Origin: Eshraghiella sp964576255
GTDB taxonomy: Bacteria > Bacillota > Clostridia > Lachnospirales > Lachnospiraceae
Length of the DNA stretch: 64,000 nt
Reading direction: 5' to 3'
NCBI GenBank assembly: GCA_964576255.1
Contig: CAZNUK010000002.1
Span: 28,597-92,596 of the forward strand
Part shown: positions 36,024 through 44,547 of the stretch, piece by piece
Numbering within the stretch: position 1 is the first letter of the stretch
How the letters are laid out: every line of letters starts with the position of its first letter
Translations under genes and position numbers: made by a program
The notes under the pieces: generated by a model
Seen by the model: the letters and a program-made list of their open reading frames with translations, nothing else
Told to the model about the DNA's origin: nothing
The model's database searches: none

Positions 36024-37313
36024 CTACTTTTTTTTCAACCTTTCCAAATGGTCATTTCTAATTATCGTGTAATTAGAATGTTTTATTTGCCAATCTCCTC
36101 GCTGAATGGCCGCAGGAATTTCTTCGCCCGAATCAATAGTACACAAATCACAATAATCGCATCCACTTCCATTCTCGTTCAAATAAAAATCCATAAGTTT
36201 TTCTTCTGTTAATGTATCGTCTATTAAAAGAATATCATCATCACCATTATAAATTCCAAGCATATCCAAACTTGCAATACGTGCACAGGTAAATAATTTA
36301 TTTCCTGTTAAATATTTGCATCGAAGAGAAAAAATACATTTATTGTATTGGAAAAAACGTTCATCCAACGTTCTATTTCTTTTCGATATATCACCAGGGT
36401 CGTTCCATTTCATATCTTGAAGAATGCGAACATTAATATCATATTTTTCTAACTCAGCAACCAATTTTGCTATTTTTTCAAACAATCCGTAATCGCTAAT
36501 TCGAACTAATACATTGTATTTTTTTAAAAGTCTTAAGATATTTTCATTTGGAATTACTGTGCCATTCGTTACTATTACAATTTGTCTTATTTTACTTTGG
36601 CTTCCCACAAAATTAAGTATTCTTTCTAAATCGGAATATAAAAAAGGTTCTCCACCTACTAACTCACAAAAAATCAACTCCTGTACACAATTTAATATCC
36701 TTGATAAACTTTTTTCAAAAAACTCAAAAGAAATATCACAATTTGATTTTTTTTCTTTAAAATAAGGCATCAAGTTGTTACATTTATCACAATTTAGTGT
36801 ACATCTTGTTGTTAAATAAAGCGGAAGATATGGCAGAACCATTCCTCCTTTATTTTTGTAATGTTCATATTCTTTATCTATAAATTCATTTCTTTTCGAC
36901 AAATCAAAATGATTATAATAGTAATAATCAGACAAACACTGTTTTACCTGATCTTCAATTTGTTCTTTACGTGATTTTATAAAAGGATATACGAAAATAC
37001 TTCTGTCTATACAACCAATTTCTTTCATCTGCTTGTACAATTCTGAATAATATCTATTTGCAATAACAATTACTGAACTATCAGAATCATAGTCATTAAT
37101 AGACATTATTGGAAAAACCTCAATTTGCTTTTCTTCTACTAATATACCACCTCTTTGCTTCTCGTAATTATTATCAAAGAAAAACATTCTATCATCAAAG
37201 CGATTCCCATACTCTTTAATAAAATCTGTTCCTATTTTTCCTGCTCCTATCACAAGAATATATTTACCAACAGATTTTTCTTCAAAATTTTCCTTTGTGC
37301 ATTTTTCAAGCAT
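36024..37313 (-). CDS. Radical SAM protein with N-terminal Rossmann-like module
   Basis: Protein of 429 residues. Residues about 15-115 form a nucleotide-binding-like module (KYILVIGAGKIGTDFIKEYG). The radical SAM core begins YLTTRCTLNCDKCNN, with Cys 171, 175 and 178 in CxxxCxxC spacing, followed by ELVGGEPFLYSDL and IVTNGTVIP. Late cysteines (GCDYCDLC near 395) may bind a second cluster or close a shortened SPASM region. It has no recognisable peptide partner nearby, so a glycan or lipid modification is more likely than RiPP maturation; this is inference. AAGGAG precedes the ATG. Confidence 0.85.
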   Translation of the reverse strand: MLEKCTKENFEEKSVGKYILVIGAGKIGTDFIKEYGNRFDDRMFFFDNNYEKQRGGILVEEKQIEVFPIMSINDYDSDSSVIVIANRYYSELYKQMKEIGCIDRSIFVYPFIKSRKEQIEDQVKQCLSDYYYYNHFDLSKRNEFIDKEYEHYKNKGGMVLPYLPLYLTTRCTLNCDKCNNLMPYFKEKKSNCDISFEFFEKSLSRILNCVQELIFCELVGGEPFLYSDLERILNFVGSQSKIRQIVIVTNGTVIPNENILRLLKKYNVLVRISDYGLFEKIAKLVAELEKYDINVRILQDMKWNDPGDISKRNRTLDERFFQYNKCIFSLRCKYLTGNKLFTCARIASLDMLGIYNGDDDILLIDDTLTEEKLMDFYLNENGSGCDYCDLCTIDSGEEIPAAIQRGDWQIKHSNYTIIRNDHLERLKKK

Positions 37314-37325
37314 ATTTACACTCCT

Positions 37326-38699
37326 TTACATAACCAGTAAATTAGGGCTCGTACCAAGTGTGTAAAATATAATATTTTTATATTCCACACCATAGTTTTC
37401 ATGAAGAATTTCCCTAATTTCATATCGACAATCCTGTGCGCATATAATATATAAACCATCATTCCCATATTGTCTGGCAACTTCATGCGCGTTCTTTATT
37501 CCTTCATTATCTGCAACAACGTCACTATTCCCATCAGTCCATATTATTTCTATATCTACTTCTCTTCTGGCAGCCAACATTTTAAGAGTACATCCGGTTT
37601 TTCCATATCCCCATACAATTGCACGTTTATATTTTTTCAGTTCTTCAAAGAAAAAGTCTACATCATCTTTTTCGGCAATAATCTCATCATGAGTATATTT
37701 AATGTATTGCATTGGTGCATTAACAAACAGACTTACTTCATATAAATCTTTCTGAAATCTACAATCTCTACCAATTTGTCCATTACACTTACCCTCGTTT
37801 AATAGTTTAATCAATCGTTCGATAACAGCACCATCAATATTTCTAGGTTCTTTTGATAATCCCATTAACAAACATCTAGTTCTAATAATATCCATCATCG
37901 TTAGATAAAACATTGGCATATAAATATGTTTTTCATCTTTATGTAATGTTTCTAAAAAATCTCTAATTAGCTCATATTCATCAGCTATATATTTAAGCCC
38001 ATTGGGATTATAAACAGAAGAAAGTTCATTATCTTTTCTGTAATAATACGTGATATCTTTTATATAAATTACTTTATCTGCTAAAATAAGTGTCTTAAAC
38101 AAAAAACTTTGGTCTTGAAAAGCTGCTCCTAACGTTTCATTTAACCGAATTTTCTTATTTCTTAAAAATTCTAAATCATATATACCAGTCCATAAATATC
38201 TATCTATTCTTAAAATATTAGTTATCTTTTTAGCATTTATGGCTTTTCCATATAATTCAGGCGAATTTTCAAACAAATACGTAGGGCACAAAATATTATT
38301 TCCTGTATGATCCGTTATTAATTTACAATAATTCCCTTTAACTACATCTGCACCTGTCTCTTTAATTTTTTTTATTAAATTCAAATAGGCATTTGGGGGT
38401 AAAATATCATCTGCTTCTAATATAGCAAGATACCTTCCCTTTGCAATATCAATACCAAGATTCACTTGTGCACCATAACTTTTTTTAGGTGAGTGTGCAA
38501 TTTTAATATTTTTGTTTTCTTGTACATACTTCAATATAATATCCAATGTTCCATCTGTAGATCCTGCATCTACAACAATTATTTCAATATCATCCCTATT
38601 CTGGACAATTACACTATTTATACATTCTTCTATATATTTTTTTCCATTTAAAACAGGAATAACAACCGTTAATTCAATATTATCGTATTTCTTCATCAT
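37326..38699 (-). CDS. GT2 glycosyltransferase with C-terminal Rossmann-like module
   Basis: Protein of 457 residues. The GT2 domain starts LTVVIPVLNGKKYIEECINSV and has VDAGSTDGT near 44 and EADDILPPNAYL near 94. A helical region follows, and residues about 345-450 form a nucleotide-binding-like module (KYKRAIVWGYGKTGCTLKML) like the N-terminal ones of the next genes. It is the first gene of the operon. The ATG (38697-38699) is followed directly by another ATG, with AGGATGG upstream. I did not find a convincing promoter in the AT-rich stretch before it. Confidence 0.87.
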   Translation of the reverse strand: MMKKYDNIELTVVIPVLNGKKYIEECINSVIVQNRDDIEIIVVDAGSTDGTLDIILKYVQENKNIKIAHSPKKSYGAQVNLGIDIAKGRYLAILEADDILPPNAYLNLIKKIKETGADVVKGNYCKLITDHTGNNILCPTYLFENSPELYGKAINAKKITNILRIDRYLWTGIYDLEFLRNKKIRLNETLGAAFQDQSFLFKTLILADKVIYIKDITYYYRKDNELSSVYNPNGLKYIADEYELIRDFLETLHKDEKHIYMPMFYLTMMDIIRTRCLLMGLSKEPRNIDGAVIERLIKLLNEGKCNGQIGRDCRFQKDLYEVSLFVNAPMQYIKYTHDEIIAEKDDVDFFFEELKKYKRAIVWGYGKTGCTLKMLAARREVDIEIIWTDGNSDVVADNEGIKNAHEVARQYGNDGLYIICAQDCRYEIREILHENYGVEYKNIIFYTLGTSPNLLVM

Positions 38700-39069
38700 A
38701 AATCCATCCTATACAAATCGATATCTTATTCAAAAAATATCATATTACTGTCATACTTCATCTTTTCATACAATTTTATTTATTAAACTTATAATTTTTC
38801 TTTAATTTAGTAAATTATTAGACAAATTTGTTAAATACTACACCTTATTTTATATATCGGTAACACATCAAAAAAATTTAATAATCTAAAATTTATTATC
38901 TCATTTTATATCATTTATACAAATTTAATTTATCTTGATTTCTCACCGAATTTGGATTAACCAACGACTATATGTTTCGTGTTGTCTTTGAAGGAAATAT
39001 GGAAGCACTACGAGGACTGTATAGTAGAAATTTATATTTGAATAATACTATTTAATCATATAAATATAT
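38700..39069. other. AT-rich intergenic stretch between two minus-strand operons
   Basis: About 370 bases, very AT-rich, without an open frame of note. It holds the Rpn-type gene fragment at 38947-39019 and nothing else I can name. It separates the end of the cyclase gene from the first glycopolymer gene. Confidence 0.7.
38947..39019 (+). pseudogene. 73-base remnant of an Rpn-type gene
   Basis: Matches 26096-26168, the region encoding IEFGLTNDYMF onward, at 69 of 73 positions with no gaps. Both flanks are unrelated. The piece keeps the frame but lacks start, ribosome site and the rest of the gene. It shows that related Rpn-type genes have existed more than once in this genome. Confidence 0.9.
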
Positions 39070-41475
39070 TTAGCTTTGTTCCATATAAGTTTCTTCAAAA
39101 ATTTCCTTCTGAATGATATACATATCTTCCAAATCATCCAAACGTAACGCCAGATAATCCCCCGCCTTACCTACAAAATACTCACCCTGATTTTCCTTGC
39201 TAAATACTTTGGTGCGGCAGGTAAGAGGTTTTGCATAGATTGCCCGTCCGCTCTTTGGATAACAGAGCTTAGCTTTGTCATCAAGACTTATGTATGTGTC
39301 CTCATCGCACAGGCGAACCTCCGGCATATATTCAGGAAGCTTTTCGTACACATCAAAGTCTTCATCTGTTATCTCATAGGTTCGCATAAATTTATCCCTG
39401 CTGATATTATATATCTCGCCTCGGCATCCAATCATAATATACAAATCCTCGGATGCCATTAATTCTACATCACTTTCATTTTCAAGGGAGCGTAGGAAGA
39501 ATTTAGTTCCGTAGGTGGCAATATCCATTGTCTTAACAAATGCCCATGTAACCGGTTTCTTAACGTACTGTGGCAGATTTTTAATATCCTCCATATTTGC
39601 TTTGACGTATTCGTCAGCAAAAATCCAGTCGCATTTATCAAAATACATCCATGTTAAACGTTCAAAAAATCTTCCAATATCCTCTTCATCAATTTCTGAC
39701 ATTAAAACTGATAACAGAATATGAGAAATAATTCCTCCGGCATCCTTCTCATTGCCCTTGACCATTCCGTATTCGCCAAGAAGATAGTCCACAAATTCCA
39801 ACGCGCGGATATGTCTGTTCTCGCTGTGAAAACGCACCTTTATATCCTCGCCTTCAGGCGCCCACTCCAGAATCATTTTTTCTTCTGGCTCTTCTGTCAG
39901 CATTTCAGGATTGACCTTTTTAATTATTAATTCTTTACGAAGCTTTTCAACATCAATGCTATTAATCATGCTCTCCTCCTTGTTAACGATATTACGAATA
40001 ATACGGCCATAAAAATCAATGTATTCCTGACTTTTTCTTGTAACAAAAAGCGTTACATCATCATCGTTAACCTTAATTATTTTACAATAAGCTCCAGTAA
40101 ATTTATCTCCAATAATTTCCACATCGGAATACAAATCCGTATCGTAGAACTTTGGTCCGGATTTGGGTTGCTTTAAAATTAGCTCGTTATGGGACAAAAG
40201 AAGCATCTGTGTCTTATGCCCATATTTATCCACAACCTTGTTATGGATTTTATGTATCATTACGTAAATAGTTTCTTTAACCTTATATTTCTTAGGCGGA
40301 TTAGCTCTGTCCAAAAAACAATTGTAATTGCCACTAATTCCTTCCACCTGACATATTTCAATAGGTATTTTTATTCCCTTTGCAAAAATTCTGGAGCGTT
40401 CCTTGATTTTAACCGGCACCTTAAGTCTTTTCACCAGTTCTTTTGATACCAATACCTGTCCGCCGAGACTGCAACCCTCGATTCTCGAACAGGCATTAAC
40501 TACGCTGCCTATTACATTATAACGCATCATTTCTTCTGTTCCTACATTACCTACAAAGCCCTCACCACAATGAATTGCCACACCCAAATTCAGTTTAGGA
40601 TAACCCATCTGCCTGCAATAGGCATTAACCTTGGCCATTGACTTTTGCATAGTAATGCCGGCAGCCACAGCATTTTCACAATAATTTTCATCTTTAACCG
40701 GTGCTCCAAATACAGCCAGAACACCATCCCCCATGTATTCTATTACCGTTCCATGATAACGATTAATGCCCTCCATCATCGCGCCAAAAAAACAGTTGAG
40801 AAGAGCAGTCATATTCTCTCCGCTGATTTCCTCTGCAATACTCGAAAAGCCTCGCAAATCCGATAAAAGTACCGCTATATGCCTTCTGTCCCCTCCAAGG
40901 AGCTCCGTTTCCTGTTTATCAAGAAGAATTTCTATAAATTCATCAGAAAAATATTTCCCAAAAATAGTATGCAAAAACTCATTTCTGGCGGAAAGCTGGT
41001 CATTAAGCTTTTTAATCTTTTTGGCCGTTTCCAATTCCGTTATCTGCTTTTGAACAACATATTCGTAGCTTTTGGTAATTTCGTACTGCCATGCCGCACG
41101 TTCAATTCTGACAATATCACTATTGTCCAATTCTTTTCCCAAAACTACCATTGCACCAAGAAAATAAAATTTTTGATTAGAGTCGCTATCTGCATTGTCC
41201 ACCATAAGAAATACTGGAACTCCGGCTAGTTTGGGATGAGATTTCAACAGATTTAATGCATCTTCATATTCACTTACGGAATCATAGTCCATCAAAATAA
41301 GAGAGGGATTGCTTCTGGTACTTCCACCTCTGTCAATCCTCTCTACTATGGTATTTTTCATTGCTTTAACTGTAAGCATACACATAGCCTTCATTCCACC
41401 ATAAGAATTAATCTTACGCTGGATATCCAGCATTCTGTCTCTTTTCTCTTCCAGTATCCAAATAATCTTATCCAT
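39070..41475 (-). CDS. Class III nucleotide cyclase with N-terminal receiver-like domain
   Basis: Protein of about 801 residues. Residues 1-130 look like a receiver-type domain (LILMDYDSVSEYEDALNLLK) and a coiled coil joins it to the cyclase domain (about 195-375). Metal Asp residues stand in LLSDLRGFSSIAE (D206) and YMGDGVLAVFG (D250); the transition-state Asn and Arg are in VVNACSRIEG. The two base-selecting positions are Glu246 and Asn320, unlike the usual adenylate (Lys with Asp/Thr) or guanylate (Glu with Cys) pairs. The C-terminal 420 residues are largely unrecognised; the end (GEYFVGKAGDYLALRLDD) resembles PGDYG-type proteins. GGAG precedes the ATG at 41473-41475; the frame opens at a GTG six bases earlier. 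Confidence 0.85.
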   Translation of the reverse strand: MDKIIWILEEKRDRMLDIQRKINSYGGMKAMCMLTVKAMKNTIVERIDRGGSTRSNPSLILMDYDSVSEYEDALNLLKSHPKLAGVPVFLMVDNADSDSNQKFYFLGAMVVLGKELDNSDIVRIERAAWQYEITKSYEYVVQKQITELETAKKIKKLNDQLSARNEFLHTIFGKYFSDEFIEILLDKQETELLGGDRRHIAVLLSDLRGFSSIAEEISGENMTALLNCFFGAMMEGINRYHGTVIEYMGDGVLAVFGAPVKDENYCENAVAAGITMQKSMAKVNAYCRQMGYPKLNLGVAIHCGEGFVGNVGTEEMMRYNVIGSVVNACSRIEGCSLGGQVLVSKELVKRLKVPVKIKERSRIFAKGIKIPIEICQVEGISGNYNCFLDRANPPKKYKVKETIYVMIHKIHNKVVDKYGHKTQMLLLSHNELILKQPKSGPKFYDTDLYSDVEIIGDKFTGAYCKIIKVNDDDVTLFVTRKSQEYIDFYGRIIRNIVNKEESMINSIDVEKLRKELIIKKVNPEMLTEEPEEKMILEWAPEGEDIKVRFHSENRHIRALEFVDYLLGEYGMVKGNEKDAGGIISHILLSVLMSEIDEEDIGRFFERLTWMYFDKCDWIFADEYVKANMEDIKNLPQYVKKPVTWAFVKTMDIATYGTKFFLRSLENESDVELMASEDLYIMIGCRGEIYNISRDKFMRTYEITDEDFDVYEKLPEYMPEVRLCDEDTYISLDDKAKLCYPKSGRAIYAKPLTCRTKVFSKENQGEYFVGKAGDYLALRLDDLEDMYIIQKEIFEETYMEQS

Positions 41476-41485
41476 AGGCACTCCA

Positions 41486-42295
41486 TTACCATAGATTGGT
41501 AGGTCTGTTGTTTCTTATATCTTTAACATCTCCGTTAGCCCTGAAATATTCAATAGTTGACATTGGCACACCCGTATTTCGGGACACAACAATTGCAGGT
41601 GCCGGTCCGTATTTTTGTATGTAATTACGAATTTTATTAAAATCATCGAAATTTTCCTTGCCACAAGCGACGCAAATATATTCACCCTTAGGGCTCTTAT
41701 CTATGTCTCCGCCACAAAACTCGCACTCCACCGGAATTTTGTTCATTCTTAGTGCATTATGTCTTTTATGAAGATTTCTTTTATTTTTCTTATCATCATC
41801 CTCCGTCACAGACACATTCTGGCTAATTATCTCTGCATGTCCAGGTTCCGGACCCTCCTTAGCCTGTACAACCGGGCTTTTTGAATGATGCTCCAATAAA
41901 TCCTTAATTCTGCCAATAATCTGACTCAAATCTTTAATACATCCACCAGCAACATCCGCCTGATACATCTGAACATTATTAAGATAAAACTTAAACAAAT
42001 CATTGAGCTCACAATTGTCAATTCTGATTGGGAGAATTGTTTTTCTGGAGCATATGGCTTTATCAATTTCTTTCTCTACCCACATAGACTCCTGGGCAGT
42101 TTGGGACAGCATAAGAAGAAATACCGAGCAATCCGCTATGGCTTTAGGTATTTCTTTGGCATAATTTGAACCGGCGGAAATCATATCAGGAGCTTTCCAG
42201 TATGATATTCCTGATGCTTTAAGGGCATCCGTCACCAGATTGACATATTCATTATCTTTTGAGCTGTAACTGATAAAAATATATTTATCGCTCAT
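41486..42295 (-). CDS. TIR-domain protein with zinc ribbon and HTH-like tail
   Basis: Protein of 269 residues. The TIR domain (1-130) starts YIFISYSSKDNEYV and has the WxxxE motif SMWVEKE with Glu76, the catalytic position in NAD-cleaving TIR proteins. A charged linker is followed by a zinc ribbon (CEFCGG...CVACG near 190-210) and a C-terminal segment (APAIVVSRNTGVPMSTIEYF) that looks like a small helix-turn-helix. AGGTGG precedes the ATG. It lies between a GGDEF gene and a class III cyclase gene. Its role may be signalling or defence; NAD cleavage is inferred from one motif. Confidence 0.85.
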   Translation of the reverse strand: MSDKYIFISYSSKDNEYVNLVTDALKASGISYWKAPDMISAGSNYAKEIPKAIADCSVFLLMLSQTAQESMWVEKEIDKAICSRKTILPIRIDNCELNDLFKFYLNNVQMYQADVAGGCIKDLSQIIGRIKDLLEHHSKSPVVQAKEGPEPGHAEIISQNVSVTEDDDKKNKRNLHKRHNALRMNKIPVECEFCGGDIDKSPKGEYICVACGKENFDDFNKIRNYIQKYGPAPAIVVSRNTGVPMSTIEYFRANGDVKDIRNNRPTNLW

Positions 42296-42314
42296 ATGTA
42301 TTTCACCACCTGTA

Positions 42315-43316
42315 TTAGTCTACACTACATACAACTTTGTTGCGTCCACGCTTCTTAGCTGCATATAAATAATCATCTGCCTCTTTGATATCATCAGCTA
42401 GAACACTGTGAGCCTTAGTTGATGACACCCCAAAGGACATTGTCAGATTAATCATATTATTTTCAATGTAGCAATCTGTGTACTGTACTTTTTTGCGAAG
42501 TTTTTCTGCAAAATCCGCTGCTTTTTCAATGCCTGTTCCCGGCATAAGAATAATAAATTCCTCGCCACCCCATCTGAAGACTTCCGATTTGTCTCCAAGC
42601 TGTTCGTGTATTCCTTTTTTCATCAAATCAGCAATATGAACCAGCACCAAATCACCTACATTATGTCCGTAGGTATCATTGACCTTTTTAAAAAAGTCAA
42701 TATCACATAAAATTATACTGGCATCCGTTTCTTTCATATTATCATATGCATCATAAAAGCCTTTTCTGTTCTTAAGTCCGGTAAGTGCATCTATTACATT
42801 TTCCTCCAAAAGAATCTGAGCTTCAAGGGTTTTACCGCAATATGCAGCCGCAAGAGCCAGTCTGTTTATATCCTGTTCATCAAATTTACCATCATTTCCC
42901 TGTTTATTAATAGCTTCGTAGGCACCAATAACGCGCCCCTCATCATTAATAACCGGAACACACAGAATGGAATGAGTTGTATATCCGGTAACCCAGTCCG
43001 TCTCCGCAAAAAACCTGTCATCCAGATATGGTTCATTGGATATAACCGGTGTATTTTCCTCTATAGCTACACCTACAATGCCTCGTCCCCTTGGTACTTC
43101 CAGGGGTTCAGCATCAATAGCCACGAGAGTTTTGTACATATCCGTCCTTTCGTCTATATACCAAAAAGAAGCTCTCTCCGAATCAACCATAACTTTGCCA
43201 AGCTCAGTCATAAGAAGAAGGGATTTATGGAAATCTCTTTCTTCTACAAGACAATTCATATAGTAAAAAATCTGCTCCAGCAATTCCTGTGACGACATAT
43301 TATTATCTTCTATCAT
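42315..43316 (-). CDS. GAF-GGDEF diguanylate cyclase
   Basis: Cytosolic protein of 333 residues without membrane helices. A GAF domain (about 20-165; ILCVPVINDEGRVIGAYEAINK) is followed by a GGDEF domain with DALTGLKNRKGFYD near 172, CDIDFFKKVNDTYGHNVGD near 200 and an intact active site RWGGEEF near 250. The usual inhibitory RxxD site is not evident. It probably makes c-di-GMP in response to a small ligand or redox cue. It starts 12 bases after udp, with AGAGGTG upstream of the ATG. Confidence 0.92.
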   Translation of the reverse strand: MIEDNNMSSQELLEQIFYYMNCLVEERDFHKSLLLMTELGKVMVDSERASFWYIDERTDMYKTLVAIDAEPLEVPRGRGIVGVAIEENTPVISNEPYLDDRFFAETDWVTGYTTHSILCVPVINDEGRVIGAYEAINKQGNDGKFDEQDINRLALAAAYCGKTLEAQILLEENVIDALTGLKNRKGFYDAYDNMKETDASIILCDIDFFKKVNDTYGHNVGDLVLVHIADLMKKGIHEQLGDKSEVFRWGGEEFIILMPGTGIEKAADFAEKLRKKVQYTDCYIENNMINLTMSFGVSSTKAHSVLADDIKEADDYLYAAKKRGRNKVVCSVD

Positions 43317-43328
43317 TGTAAGACACCT

Positions 43329-44096
43329 CTATTCGTGAATCAGTATTTTTAGGGCTTCAACCGCCGTTCTTATGGCTAATTCTGTGTCGTGAACCTGCTC
43401 ATTAGGAAGTCCCGCCTTGGCCCTCTCCTGATTAGCTACAACCAAAAAACACGACCCTACCCTCACTCTCAAAAAACTACCTGCAATAAACAAAGCCGCC
43501 GACTCCATCTCAGAAGCAAGACACCCCATTCTAAGCCACGCCTGCCATTTGTTCTCTAGTTCATAGCTTACCGGCATAACCTCCGGTTCGTGCTGTCCAA
43601 AAAAACTGTCCTTACACTGAACTACTCCAACATGGCTCCTGACTCCTATTTCCTTAGCAGCCTTAATTAATGCATTGGTAACTTCAATATCAGAAACCGC
43701 CGGATATTCAATAGGGGCATATTCCTTGGAAGTACCCTCCATACGCACTGCACCACTGGCAATCACCACATCTCCGCCGCAAACCTCAGTCTGCATACCA
43801 CCACAGGTTCCCACTCTTATAAAAGTATGGGCACCACATTTGGCAAGTTCTTCTAAAGCAATGGCCGCAGATGGTCCGCCAATTCCGGTTGAAGTAACAC
43901 TTACCTTAACACCATCCAAAGTGCCGGTATAAGTAACATATTCTCTACTGTCTGCCACCAACACCGGGTTGTCAAAATGCTCCGCAATCTTAGCACATCG
44001 CTTTGGATCCCCGGGAAGGATAACATATTGTCCTATATCCTCCGGACCAACTCCCGTATGGTATTGCTTGCCGCTTCCTTCTGTATAATCAACCAT
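43329..44096 (-). CDS. udp: Uridine phosphorylase
   Basis: Nucleoside phosphorylase of 255 residues that splits uridine with phosphate to uracil and ribose-1-phosphate. YVILPGDPKRCAKIAEHF, FIRVGTCGGMQ and the substrate-binding CLASEMESAALF are family blocks. It follows cdd by 25 bases: cytidine deaminase makes the uridine that this enzyme cleaves, and DeoB then channels ribose-1-phosphate. AAGGAGG precedes the ATG. Confidence 0.9.
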   Translation of the reverse strand: MVDYTEGSGKQYHTGVGPEDIGQYVILPGDPKRCAKIAEHFDNPVLVADSREYVTYTGTLDGVKVSVTSTGIGGPSAAIALEELAKCGAHTFIRVGTCGGMQTEVCGGDVVIASGAVRMEGTSKEYAPIEYPAVSDIEVTNALIKAAKEIGVRSHVGVVQCKDSFFGQHEPEVMPVSYELENKWQAWLRMGCLASEMESAALFIAGSFLRVRVGSCFLVVANQERAKAGLPNEQVHDTELAIRTAVEALKILIHE

Positions 44097-44121
44097 ATAT
44101 GCCTCCTTATCCGACTCTCAA

Positions 44122-44547
44122 TCATATTTTATCCGGTCCAAACCCCATAGGCATTAATTCTCCAAGGGTATATATTCTATAATTATCCGGTCTATTTGCC
44201 AGAATAATCTGGAATTCATCGGGATTGCAAAACTCTGCCATAACCTGTCGGCATACTCCACATGGAGATGTAAAATCCTCTAAGTCCGGTTCTTCACCGG
44301 ATTTATTACCAACTATAGCAATCGCCCTAAATTCCCGCTCTCCTTCTGAAACCGCCTTAAAAAAAGCAGTTCTTTCTCCACAATTAGTAGGAGTAAAAGC
44401 AGCATTCTCAATATTACATCCGCTGTATACTCTGCCACTTACCGAAAGAAGCGCCGCACCCACATTAAAATTAGAATAAGGTGCATAGGAACATTTCTGT
44501 GCCTTGTAAGCCTCACAAATAAGGGCCAGAATCTCATCCTTAGTCAT
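44122..44547 (-). CDS. cdd: Cytidine deaminase
   Basis: Zinc deaminase of 141 residues, typical length, converting cytidine to uridine. CNIENAAFTPTNCGERTAF holds the first zinc Cys and the catalytic Glu, and PCGVCRQVMAEF the CxxC zinc pair. The ATG lies inside the last codons of deoB, so it is translationally coupled; GAGGTG is upstream. Confidence 0.95.
   Translation of the reverse strand: MTKDEILALICEAYKAQKCSYAPYSNFNVGAALLSVSGRVYSGCNIENAAFTPTNCGERTAFFKAVSEGEREFRAIAIVGNKSGEEPDLEDFTSPCGVCRQVMAEFCNPDEFQIILANRPDNYRIYTLGELMPMGFGPDKI

Noticed and set aside
39070..42295. Naming the TIR-cyclase pair a Pycsar system
   Set aside because: The TIR protein lacks a cyclic-nucleotide-binding domain and the cyclase architecture differs. 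I report only a possible relation.
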